Shown here: positions 8,772 through 16,259 of the stretch, piece by piece
Numbering within the stretch: the stretch's first letter is position 1
Layout of the letters: each line of letters begins with the position of its first letter
IMG/VR virus record: IMGVR_UViG_3300021197_000412
Span: 1-27,386 of that record
Strand: one strand, 5' to 3'
Length of the DNA: 27,386 bases
Origin: a virus
The notes under the pieces: generated by a model
Database searches by the model: none
Told to the model about the DNA's origin: nothing
Seen by the model: only the letters and a program-made list of their open reading frames with translations
Made by a program: the position numbers and the translations under genes

Positions 8772-9043
8772 TTGCTCTCCTTCTCTAATTGTTTCTCTAA
8801 ATTAGCCATAGCTCTCCATGCTACTTGCGCCCAGTCTTCATCTAGTAAGTGTCTCATCAATGCATCCAACTCATCCTTAGACTTTGTACGATCCCAGAAT
8901 AAATTCTCTGGTGTTTGTCCATGTTGTAGTCCACCTGTATATGATATCTTTGCTACTTGTGCAATAGCTCTAGGAAAGTATTTGATAAATCCTGTATACA
9001 CAGGTATTGCTTTTCTTTCCTTACTATCAGTTGGTAATATCAT
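8768..9043 (-). CDS. dATP/dGTP diphosphohydrolase-like protein (DUF5664-type)
   Basis: This is a 91-aa protein that matches, by eye, the small phage family annotated as dATP/dGTP diphosphohydrolase N-terminal (DUF5664). Shared features are LPTDSKERKAIPVYTGFIKYFP at the N-terminus, a central HG...FW/WDR segment, then KSKDELDALMRHLLD and a final helix WRAMANLEKQLE. In this family the conserved D, H and E residues are thought to bind metal and remove pyrophosphate from purine dNTPs. It follows the ribonucleotide reductase by 10 bases and precedes a second pyrophosphohydrolase (MazG-like) three genes on, so it belongs to the nucleotide-supply part of the operon. Start chosen: first ATG; upstream ATTGGC is a weak site. 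Confidence 0.7.
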   Translation of the reverse strand: MILPTDSKERKAIPVYTGFIKYFPRAIAQVAKISYTGGLQHGQTPENLFWDRTKSKDELDALMRHLLDEDWAQVAWRAMANLEKQLEKESK

Positions 9044-9053
9044 GCCAATCTCC

Positions 9054-10961
9054 TTATGTTATGTCTACTATCTCACAAACATCACCTGAACAGGCTAGTG
9101 TCTGCATTGCTACTGTATTATCTTCTTCCTCATAACTAGACAATAATGACCAGTCAATCTTCTCTGGAAGTTGTTTTGATAATGCCTGATATTCTTTCTT
9201 TGTGCAATCCTGATATGGTGCTTGTTGATAAGTATGATCAGAGTGTGGCAAGAAAGACACACCTGACATTTCATCAAAATATTTATAGACAAACGCACCA
9301 ACTTCCATCCACTCTGCGTCACGTACTGTGATAGTAACAGATGGTTTGTGTTCACAGAAATGTCTTTGGTACTCCAACCATATCTCTAGCTGATCTATAG
9401 CTGTCATATCATTACGAGTGACTGCAGCTTTGGGTGACTCAATAGGAAAACTAAACACAGTTGTAGTGTCAGGTTTCATAACACATGGTTCTGCAGGTAC
9501 ACCTTGATCAATCATAAACTGTGTCAGTGGATCTTTGTTGTCACCTCTTACAGTTCGTATATAATGTTTACTGTGCCTAGCATGTATACCACTTGCACTG
9601 TCCACCAGTTGTGACACAGTACCAGATGGTTTAACACAGGTTACAGCAGTAGATTGTTGTATGCCCAGCTTCTCAGCCCACTCTTTATTTGTATTTACAG
9701 CAATCATTCTAAGATGCTTGAGTGTCTGTTCAAGACCTTTGTTTTTATTAGTCATCAGAGGATTGTCCATGATACCTGTAAGTGATACACCAAGTAGACG
9801 CTCTTCCTCTGTGTTATTCTGCCACACCTTACGTAGATATGGGAACTTAGTAAACTGAGATTGAATTGTACCCAAGATAGTAGCAAGCTTTACTTTGTTA
9901 GACAGACTTTTAATATCATCTGTTGCTCGTACAACTATTTCTGTGAGGTTACAAAATTGGTATGGGCGTAGGATTATCTCTGAACAAGGGTTACACGCAA
10001 ACTCCCAATCAGGATCACGCCTACCATTCCTAGCTGCTTGCTTCTGTGCGGCCTGTCTGTTAAAGATACCACGTTCACCTGACTTAGATTCTACAAGTGC
10101 AGTCCACTCACGCAAGAATGTTTCCATGTCGGGCTTCTCTGTGTAACAAACTGAGTTATTAGACAATGCTCTATGAGGTGCTGACTCCCACCAGTTACCA
10201 GACTTAGCATGACGCATACGATCATCAGAAAGATTAGACAAACTAATCATAGCTGACCTACGTACACCACCCACAACAACTATCTCACCTATCTTACACA
10301 TGATGTCGTGACACTCAATGCTTGACAGCTTACGATTCTGTGCTGACTTAAACGTGCCAACAACAAACATGAATAGATCTACAAGTGGGGCAGGACCAGA
10401 GGCTCTACCACCAAACGTCTTGAGCTTTGCACCTGCAGGACGTACCAATGACATATCCCATTTGGGTATCTCACCTGCCCATAGAAGTGCAAGCAGTTGA
10501 CGTAGTGCTTTAGCCCAACCTTCTTTACTATCCTTAACCACAATCGTTGTATCACTATCAAACAGTTGTGGTATCTCAGGTAGCTTGGAAATAAACTGTC
10601 TCTCTACACTAAAGCCTACACCTGTACCACAAAGTAATACAAACATAGCTTCATCAAAACTCTTTGGATCATCTACAGGTAGATAGCTACAGTTGTAACC
10701 TGCTGTGTTATCACGGTCAAGTGCAGGGCCAGCAGTCATCAATGCTCTCATAGAAGGCATAACAGAGAGACTAGCAATAGCATCATATAATTTTTCTTTT
10801 GTATCAGTGTCTAACTCATAGCCTATCTTGTCAGCAATGTAATCAATATATCTGCCAACAGTTTCTCCCCAGTTCTCCCGTCTTTTTTCTTTATCTAACC
10901 ATCGTGCGTAACGAGATGTGTGTATAAACGCTTGATAGTCTGTTGGTAAATAGTTGTTCAT
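9054..10961 (-). CDS. nrdJ: Adenosylcobalamin-dependent ribonucleoside-triphosphate reductase (class II)
   Basis: This is a 635-aa monomeric class II ribonucleotide reductase of the Lactobacillus leichmannii type, making dNTPs from NTPs with B12 as radical source. The visible active site includes C91 in YNCSYLPVDD and C337 in QFCNLTEI (the redox pair), and the finger loop NPCSE with N324, C326 (thiyl radical) and E328. The FDEAMFVLLCGTGVGFSVER segment is characteristic. The C-terminal shuttle pair is C624 and C629 in ACSGDVCEIVDIT. It is about 100 residues shorter than the bacterial enzyme, as is common in phages. GGAG lies six bases before ATG. It depends on host-made or imported cobalamin and on a host reductant, since no thioredoxin or glutaredoxin gene is in the window. 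Confidence 0.97.
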   Translation of the reverse strand: MNNYLPTDYQAFIHTSRYARWLDKEKRRENWGETVGRYIDYIADKIGYELDTDTKEKLYDAIASLSVMPSMRALMTAGPALDRDNTAGYNCSYLPVDDPKSFDEAMFVLLCGTGVGFSVERQFISKLPEIPQLFDSDTTIVVKDSKEGWAKALRQLLALLWAGEIPKWDMSLVRPAGAKLKTFGGRASGPAPLVDLFMFVVGTFKSAQNRKLSSIECHDIMCKIGEIVVVGGVRRSAMISLSNLSDDRMRHAKSGNWWESAPHRALSNNSVCYTEKPDMETFLREWTALVESKSGERGIFNRQAAQKQAARNGRRDPDWEFACNPCSEIILRPYQFCNLTEIVVRATDDIKSLSNKVKLATILGTIQSQFTKFPYLRKVWQNNTEEERLLGVSLTGIMDNPLMTNKNKGLEQTLKHLRMIAVNTNKEWAEKLGIQQSTAVTCVKPSGTVSQLVDSASGIHARHSKHYIRTVRGDNKDPLTQFMIDQGVPAEPCVMKPDTTTVFSFPIESPKAAVTRNDMTAIDQLEIWLEYQRHFCEHKPSVTITVRDAEWMEVGAFVYKYFDEMSGVSFLPHSDHTYQQAPYQDCTKKEYQALSKQLPEKIDWSLLSSYEEEDNTVAMQTLACSGDVCEIVDIT

Positions 10962-10964
10962 ATG

Positions 10965-11123
10965 CTACTCCGCTATTATTCTAATTGTTTCTATTGTCAT
11001 ACCATCTATATCATAGATAAATTCATGTAATGCTTCTCTAATTTCTTCGTCAACAAATCCATCAACAGGTATGGGATAATCGTCTTCATCTAAAGTTATA
11101 CTTAAAAATACTTTTACTTTCAT
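10965..11123 (-). CDS. 52-aa acidic hypothetical protein
   Basis: This is a short gene filling the gap before the reductase: ATG at 11123, TAG ending at 10965, three bases before the reductase ATG. TAGGA lies about six bases upstream of its start, and the upstream gene stops eight bases earlier. The product begins MKVKVFLSITLDEDD and is acidic throughout, with a beta-then-helix look and no known motif. Operon spacing and codon use match the neighbours, so it is very likely translated. Confidence 0.7.
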   Translation of the reverse strand: MKVKVFLSITLDEDDYPIPVDGFVDEEIREALHEFIYDIDGMTIETIRIIAE

Positions 11124-11131
11124 ATCTATTC

Positions 11132-11452
11132 CTAATGAAACTTTAATTTAACTACATTATCTGTTACAGATTCTACTGTAGGTTTTTTATTTACAGGTTC
11201 CATAGATTCTTGAGTATACTTATCTAGCATACTTCTAAACTTCTCACTCTGTTCCATTAAGGGTACTGCTGAACATATCATAGTTGATAAGTACATTAAG
11301 TGGGAGTAGTCTTCATCATCTAGAGTGTTATCATCTGTAGTAATAGTTCCTACTTTTAGTTCACCTGTCCACTTGTTATCTGCATCTAGTAGAGGTGATA
11401 TTCTTACAATGAAATCGTTAGGTTCAAAGTCTATAAATATTTTATCATCCAT
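11132..11452 (-). CDS. Hypothetical protein in the replication operon
   Basis: This is a 106-aa protein without a recognised family. The first 45 residues suggest beta strands (KIFIDFEPNDFIVRISPLL), the centre is acidic (TTDDNTLDDEDYSHLMY), and the rest is helical. It starts one base after the end of the endonuclease I-like gene, with GGAG within ten bases. Acidic composition and location among recombination genes would suit a regulator or DNA mimic, but nothing in the sequence shows that. Confidence 0.65.
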   Translation of the reverse strand: MDDKIFIDFEPNDFIVRISPLLDADNKWTGELKVGTITTDDNTLDDEDYSHLMYLSTMICSAVPLMEQSEKFRSMLDKYTQESMEPVNKKPTVESVTDNVVKLKFH

Positions 11453-11453
11453 G

Positions 11454-11942
11454 TTATGTTCTCCTTATCTTCTTTAATGGGAAAGGTATAACACTTTTAT
11501 CACTTAATTGCCATAGTGTTTTTGTTTTTTTATTATTTTCTTTTAACCATTCTTGTGGAATAATTCTGTCATAATATAAAAAATTGTACTTTTCACACCA
11601 ACTGGCATACGTACCCTTTGAACCCTTACTTAACTTACGTTTACTACTTTCAAATACAAAACGTATGTCAAGATTATTATGTTGTTTTTGTATAGCCAAA
11701 TGTTTGCGTCTATCTGATGCTACAAAACGACCTTTTGTTTCTATTATAATACCATTAGGTAGCAGGAAGTCTGGTGTATATGTTCTATACATAAGATCTT
11801 CCCACTCTATCTTAAAGCATTCGTATCTAAAGTCTTGGTCCAATTCTTTTAAGTAATCAGATACTTTAATCTCTAGACCACTACGATAACCATACTTTAA
11901 GGCAGCTTGAAACTGCTTTACGTTACGCATTAGATGGGTCAT
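11454..11942 (-). CDS. T7 endonuclease I-like Holliday-junction resolvase
   Basis: This is a 162-aa protein closely following phage T7 gp3, which cleaves branched DNA and breaks down host DNA. The aligned blocks are YRSGLE with E24, YTPDFLLPNG with D58, and IIETKG with E68 and K70, which together form the PD-(D/E)XK active site (T7 E20, D55, E65, K67). The downstream LDIRFVF, KLSKGS, Y..WCEK and IIPQEWLKE segments also match. Length is close to the T7 protein (149 aa). It overlaps the exonuclease gene by 20 bases; no clear ribosome site precedes either M1 or M5, so translation is probably coupled to the upstream gene. Confidence 0.96.
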   Translation of the reverse strand: MTHLMRNVKQFQAALKYGYRSGLEIKVSDYLKELDQDFRYECFKIEWEDLMYRTYTPDFLLPNGIIIETKGRFVASDRRKHLAIQKQHNNLDIRFVFESSKRKLSKGSKGTYASWCEKYNFLYYDRIIPQEWLKENNKKTKTLWQLSDKSVIPFPLKKIRRT

Positions 11943-12672
11943 AGTTCTTAAACAACTTCCAGTATGTCAATAAACTTTTAAACATCTGTAGGTGTTTAGG
12001 GTGTGTATCTTTATCCCATTTGTATGGAACTATTAATCCTGTATCCTTTCTGTCTACAAAAATAGATACTCTTTCAGGGTCAGTAAATCCACAGCCTTCA
12101 GCATAAGCTGATAACTGCATACCATGTTCATTGAACACAAGCTTAGATCCTTCTTTACCATCTAAGTTGTCCTTAGTTTTAAAGTCAACAAAGATACCTG
12201 ACTCAGAATATAAGTCTATCTTACCACCATAACCTTCCTTAGCACAGAACGAATCCTCTGCTATCCACTTCTCATCAGGAAATGTTTTATCTAAGTATTC
12301 TTTTATTACCATATAAGGCTTTGTTTCCTTACCACCTGCAAAACCTTGCTCTATCATAGCATGTATAGTTGTACCCATCTCTGCTGCTTGCTTACCTACA
12401 CTCTTTGAATGCTCCTTACATCGGTAAAAGAACTGTGAGTCAGACTCGTCTTTGTTCTTCTTTAATGTAAGTGCAGCAGTTATTGCTTGGTTGATCTTCC
12501 AATTCTCAAGTGGTGGCTTGGCTGCAACACCAAGGATAGTAGTAACAGACGGTACATACCCATGTTTCCTAGCATCCTTTAAGTTGGTGTTACGCTCCTT
12601 ACCATTAGAGCCGACAACTGTATATGCAGCTTCTCCTGTCTTATCATACCAGTGTTCAGACTCTTTATCCAT
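11923..12672 (-). CDS. PD-(D/E)XK exonuclease (RecB/Cas4-like fold)
   Basis: This is a 249-aa nuclease. The motifs visible are PSVTTILG near the N-terminus, GTTIHAMIE with H104, GGKIDLY with D153, VDFKTKD with D163 and K165, and QLSAYAEG with Q186 and Y190. This is the motif order of RecB/Cas4-family exonucleases in phages. By position beside the polymerase and a single-strand-binding candidate it probably does the job of T7 gp6: removing RNA primers and degrading host DNA. Its start shares one base with the previous stop. There are no four-cysteine iron-sulphur ligands as in Cas4. Confidence 0.92.
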   Translation of the reverse strand: MDKESEHWYDKTGEAAYTVVGSNGKERNTNLKDARKHGYVPSVTTILGVAAKPPLENWKINQAITAALTLKKNKDESDSQFFYRCKEHSKSVGKQAAEMGTTIHAMIEQGFAGGKETKPYMVIKEYLDKTFPDEKWIAEDSFCAKEGYGGKIDLYSESGIFVDFKTKDNLDGKEGSKLVFNEHGMQLSAYAEGCGFTDPERVSIFVDRKDTGLIVPYKWDKDTHPKHLQMFKSLLTYWKLFKNYDPSNA

Positions 12673-13568
12673 TATGCAAATTCCTCTGCTGTAATATCTA
12701 TGAAGTCGTCAACAGTTTCCTTATCAACATCCTCATGCTTGTGCATATTCTCATCCCATGCATTTGTAATATAACCATTGTAGTTAGATACCCATGCTAG
12801 AAAGTTTGCAAAAGTTTCTTGTGCATCATCATCCATCTCAAGAGTTTTTGTTAAGTCAAGTGTTACTGATGGTAGATAAAAACAATTACCATTAGGTAGC
12901 TTACGTTCTTCTGTAGCTAACTTTACATAGTGCTGTATCGGTAGTCGTTTCATCTTATTAAGTTTATTAAATACAACAGTACCAAATGTTTTGAATGCAT
13001 CTCTGTTCTCTACTTCCCATATAAATGGTGTAGATCCTATAGAGACTGAAGCACCTGTTTCATCAGTAGGGTTATGTAGTTCTATTGTACCAAACAATAC
13101 ACGTACACGCTTGATCTGTTTCAGTAGATCCTGCATCTTCTCAGGTAGTGACTTGAAGTCCTGTATATATCCTGCAGGTTTACCACAGTTAAAGCCACCA
13201 TCATTATCTTTCAGGTCAACATTCAAGTTGTCAGCCATAATAGTTTTAATGAACCTGTTAGGTGTAGTGTCCGTCTTCATTACAAACCTTTTATGCATAA
13301 ACCTCTGCATGTAAGGTCTGATCGTTGCCGTCTCAGCATAGTATGTTGGGCCATCTGGTATATCCAGTTTGTATGTACCACCACTTACTACTTCTACATT
13401 AACCATCTTGCCTTTTACTTCTGACTTACCCATGATAGGAGCATGGTTAATACGCACACGTGCCAGTGCGTCTGCCTTTTCCTTATTAGATCCTGTATCC
13501 ATAACCATGCCCATAGCCTTTGCCATTGCTGCATAGTCCTTAGTATTTATATTTGCTACTTCATTCAT
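12672..13568 (-). CDS. Putative single-stranded-DNA-binding protein
   Basis: This is a 298-aa protein. I do not recognise a named family with certainty. The body is mixed beta with many aromatic and basic residues, and the C-terminus is an acidic tail ending DDFIDITAEEFA, the type of acidic, aromatic-containing tail that ssDNA-binding proteins such as T7 gp2.5 and T4 gp32 use to contact partners. It lies directly between DNA polymerase and exonuclease. It has its own strong promoter (13602-13630) and a good ribosome site (AAAGGAG), suggesting high expression, as expected for a stoichiometric SSB. The SSB role is inferred from tail, context and promoter. Confidence 0.6.
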   Translation of the reverse strand: MNEVANINTKDYAAMAKAMGMVMDTGSNKEKADALARVRINHAPIMGKSEVKGKMVNVEVVSGGTYKLDIPDGPTYYAETATIRPYMQRFMHKRFVMKTDTTPNRFIKTIMADNLNVDLKDNDGGFNCGKPAGYIQDFKSLPEKMQDLLKQIKRVRVLFGTIELHNPTDETGASVSIGSTPFIWEVENRDAFKTFGTVVFNKLNKMKRLPIQHYVKLATEERKLPNGNCFYLPSVTLDLTKTLEMDDDAQETFANFLAWVSNYNGYITNAWDENMHKHEDVDKETVDDFIDITAEEFA

Positions 13569-13601
13569 TTATTTCTCCTTTTGTATACTGTAAGGTTTCT
13601 A

Positions 13602-13630
13602 GTTATATCATGCCACATCTTTTGTGTCAA
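13602..13630 (-). promoter_or_regulatory. Strong sigma70-type promoter for the SSB-like gene
   Basis: On the - strand, TTGACA (13630-13625), a 17-bp spacer and TATAAC (13607-13602, followed by TAG) match the -35/-10 consensus with one mismatch. The -35 lies in the last codons of the polymerase gene and the -10 is just after its stop. Transcription would begin near 13595, about 27 bases before the ATG of the SSB-like gene. Confidence 0.7.
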
Positions 13631-15656
13631 GCCAATTATCTCCTATTTTTGCTTCTAATAATAATGGCACGTTAAAGTCTATATTCCATCTACTATTTAT
13701 TATATTTATTAAGTTATCGTTCGTTGCTTTTACTATTCTTATTACCTTATCTGTTTCATCTGGATGTACATCAATAACAATACTATCGTGTACTGTATTT
13801 ACTACACAACTTTGCATAGAGTTTTTCTCCAGTAGCTTATCTATGTATATCAGAGATATAGGTACGATGTCAGCAGTTGCAAAGGATTGAACAGGATAAT
13901 TCTTTATCTGTGTGAAAAATGTCACACTACCGTTACGCCTACGCTGTACATCAGGCCATGTAAACTCTCGTCCAGATGGTGTTTTGATTCTACCTGTGTT
14001 TAATATTTCACTAGCTAATCTTTTATGCCATTCAGATATACCCTTGTACTTAGTAGTAAACTGTTTATAGTAAGCAGCTTCTGCTTCTGTCCTACCAAAG
14101 CCACTTGCACCATACAAAGGAGCAAATGTGTGAGCCTTAGCATCCTGTCTAGACATCGGTTGTCCTGCATCTGATATAACTTTAGCTGTATAACTATGTA
14201 CATCAAAGCCTGTTGATACTTCTTCTATGGCTATCTTATCTTGACTAAGGAATGCAGCTACACGAAACTCTAGCTGTGCAAAGTCAGCTTCCATTATCTG
14301 ACCACCTTCCCATCGTGATACAAATACTTTCTTTACTGGAAATGTACCACCACGTGGCATGTTTTGCATGTTAGGGTTAGCACCTGACAGCCTACCTGTA
14401 CCCGTTCTATGCTGTAATAACTGAACGTGTAGCATACCATCTGATTTAATATGTGTAGATATACCCTCAACAAAGCTAGATAAATATGTATCTAGTGCTG
14501 ACAATCTTCTAACACGTTGTAAAAATACAACAGCATCTTGAAAGTTACGTTCTCTGGCACTGGTCTCTAGCTTTATAAGGTTATCTTTACTAGTACTAAA
14601 ACCATGTGCGCTTACCCAGTCAGGATTAGGAGCCATGAACTTTAAACCTGCTACATCCTTGGTGTCTGTAAACAAGTATCCTGCAGCCTTACACTCTAAA
14701 CACTTACTGGTATTTACAAAGGGCTTACCATTCTTTTTAGTTTTACGTACCTTACCTGTACCCTTACAAACAGTACACTGTCTTGCTTTCTGTTTATATA
14801 ACACATCTGAGTTCTTCTTAACTACAGATTTAAATTGTGAGTCAGTAAACCTAGGCTCAAAAGAGTTAGCCCACATAGGTTTATCGTGTGGCTTTCTACT
14901 ATATATAATCCATGATAATTGTTCAGGACTATTAAGATTTATAGGTCTATCACCCATCAATTCATGCACCTGAGATTGTAGTTGGGTTAGTAACTCTTGT
15001 TTTTCTTGTTCAAACTCCTTACGTACCTCTTCTAGTGCATCAGTATTAACATTGAAGCCTCTCTGATATATACGTGCAAGCTGTACACATATCTGGTTCG
15101 TTAGTTTAACAGTAGACTCTAACCCCTTGTCTTCTTGAGTAAGTTTGTAGTCTAGCTTCTTATATAGCTCCATTGTAGCATGTAAATCTGCTGACAGATA
15201 CTGTGATAACTCTGCATGAGGTATATCTCTGGTTGTATAACCCTTATTAAAATAATCTTTTAGTGTACCCATCTTCTGTGTATCACACTTATATCTTTCA
15301 GCTAAGTACTCAAGGCTTAGAGGCTCTTTCTGTCCTCTCTGTATAATGTATGCACCCAGCATAGTATCAAATATGTCTCCAGTGTAAGTAAAGCCTGACT
15401 CCCATAGCCATGTTAAGTCATGCACTGCATTCTGCATCACCAAGAGGTGGGTATCATCCAGAGTTTTCTGGACAATACTTCCACCCTCAGTAGTAGGTTG
15501 TTGCTCACTGTGATCAAACGTAATAATATTTTCTCCAGAGTGATTTAACATACCCACCATAGTTAATGAGTTCTCTGATTCAAAAGGATCAAGCATAAGT
15601 TTATTGTTACGTTTAATTGTAGTATTTTCTACATCTAAAACTGTTACAATATTCAT
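13608..15656 (-). CDS. Family A DNA polymerase with 3'-5' exonuclease and DnaJ-like zinc module
   Basis: This is the 682-aa replicative polymerase. Exonuclease motifs: DVE (D8, E10), NAVHD (D80) and YLSAD (Y153, D157). Polymerase motif A is DFAQLEFRV (D458), motif B is R503-x3-K507-x3-F511-x3-YG516, and motif C is VHD (H623, D624). Between the thumb segments NLNSPEQL (241-247) and HGFSTSKDNLIKL (351-363) lies an insert of about 100 residues containing C294-x2-C297-KGTG and C319-x2-C322. This is two of the four CxxCxGxG-type repeats of the DnaJ cysteine-rich domain, enough for one zinc site. A partial DnaJ domain in the polymerase is the known mark of HMO-2011-type phages. Its start overlaps the 45-aa gene by four bases. 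Confidence 0.97.
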   Translation of the reverse strand: MNIVTVLDVENTTIKRNNKLMLDPFESENSLTMVGMLNHSGENIITFDHSEQQPTTEGGSIVQKTLDDTHLLVMQNAVHDLTWLWESGFTYTGDIFDTMLGAYIIQRGQKEPLSLEYLAERYKCDTQKMGTLKDYFNKGYTTRDIPHAELSQYLSADLHATMELYKKLDYKLTQEDKGLESTVKLTNQICVQLARIYQRGFNVNTDALEEVRKEFEQEKQELLTQLQSQVHELMGDRPINLNSPEQLSWIIYSRKPHDKPMWANSFEPRFTDSQFKSVVKKNSDVLYKQKARQCTVCKGTGKVRKTKKNGKPFVNTSKCLECKAAGYLFTDTKDVAGLKFMAPNPDWVSAHGFSTSKDNLIKLETSARERNFQDAVVFLQRVRRLSALDTYLSSFVEGISTHIKSDGMLHVQLLQHRTGTGRLSGANPNMQNMPRGGTFPVKKVFVSRWEGGQIMEADFAQLEFRVAAFLSQDKIAIEEVSTGFDVHSYTAKVISDAGQPMSRQDAKAHTFAPLYGASGFGRTEAEAAYYKQFTTKYKGISEWHKRLASEILNTGRIKTPSGREFTWPDVQRRRNGSVTFFTQIKNYPVQSFATADIVPISLIYIDKLLEKNSMQSCVVNTVHDSIVIDVHPDETDKVIRIVKATNDNLINIINSRWNIDFNVPLLLEAKIGDNWLDTKDVA
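14691..14777 (-). other. DnaJ-like half zinc domain inserted in the polymerase thumb
   Basis: Coding segment for residues 294-322 of the polymerase: CTVCKGTG, then about 20 basic residues rich in K and N, then CLEC. It lies where T7 DNA polymerase carries its thioredoxin-binding loop, between the first thumb helix and the GxSTS-type segment. One zinc ion could be held by the four cysteines. Its function is unknown; see findings. Confidence 0.75.
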
Positions 15657-15790
15657 TTCATTTCCTTTATCTTTACTACAACGTAGCTATCTAATATGTC
15701 TCTTACCATTTGTGGACCATGTGCAAAGAGAGTTATACTTTCTTTATCATGTTCTGCATTGATCTCATACTCAACGTAGTACTTAATCAT
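15653..15790 (-). CDS. 45-aa hypothetical protein overlapping the polymerase start
   Basis: This is a short gene in the gap between endonuclease VII and DNA polymerase. ATG is at 15790 (overlapping the upstream gene by eight bases) and TGA at 15655-15653, overlapping the polymerase ATG as ATGA. The product begins MIKYYVEYEINAEHD and ends in a basic helix. No family recognised. Overlaps at both ends and unbroken codon use make it a probable real gene coupled to polymerase translation. Confidence 0.7.
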   Translation of the reverse strand: MIKYYVEYEINAEHDKESITLFAHGPQMVRDILDSYVVVKIKEMK

Positions 15791-16259
15791 TGGTGATTTT
15801 AACATCATTTAAACTCTCCTTATGTCTCTTTAAATATTTAACAGCTTTTCTAGCTATTGTCAAGTCATCTTGAAATCCACCTAATCCTCTGTTGCAATGT
15901 GAACACACCCAACCACGAAATGTATTGGTGTCATGGCAATGATCTAAAACCCATGTACTCATTTTAGATTTTCCATGTCTACTTAATTCTTCTACATCTC
16001 TACTACAAATAGGGCAACAATAATCTTCATCTGGATAAGGGTTTTCTTCTTTGAGTTTTCTAATAATTTTTTTATGTCCAGATCTACAAGAGTTACATGT
16101 TCTTTTTATTTCTCCAGTAGTTTTAGTTATAGTGGGTCTAGGTTTTTGAAAGTTGTATAGAGGTTGACGTACATCACACTTTATACAAACAATAGAGTCT
16201 TCTTCATCTTCTTCTACTTCTGTCTTTACTTCTTCTATTGAAAATAATTCTTGTTGCAC
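15783..16259 (-). CDS. Recombination endonuclease VII-like (T4 gp49 family)
   Basis: This is a 158-aa protein. The C-terminal half is the endonuclease VII domain: C82-x2-C85, LDHCH with D106, H107 and H109, FRGWVC, then C119-x2-C122-N123 and RGLGGFQDD. These correspond to T4 gp49 zinc cysteines and catalytic D40, H41, H43 and N62. The N-terminal half adds an acidic stretch and a second zinc-ribbon-like set (C25/C28, C55/C58). Such enzymes cut four-way junctions and mismatches and clear branched DNA before packaging. It shares a base with the helicase gene end. It is the second junction resolvase in this operon. Confidence 0.93.
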   Translation of the reverse strand: MQQELFSIEEVKTEVEEDEEDSIVCIKCDVRQPLYNFQKPRPTITKTTGEIKRTCNSCRSGHKKIIRKLKEENPYPDEDYCCPICSRDVEELSRHGKSKMSTWVLDHCHDTNTFRGWVCSHCNRGLGGFQDDLTIARKAVKYLKRHKESLNDVKITND

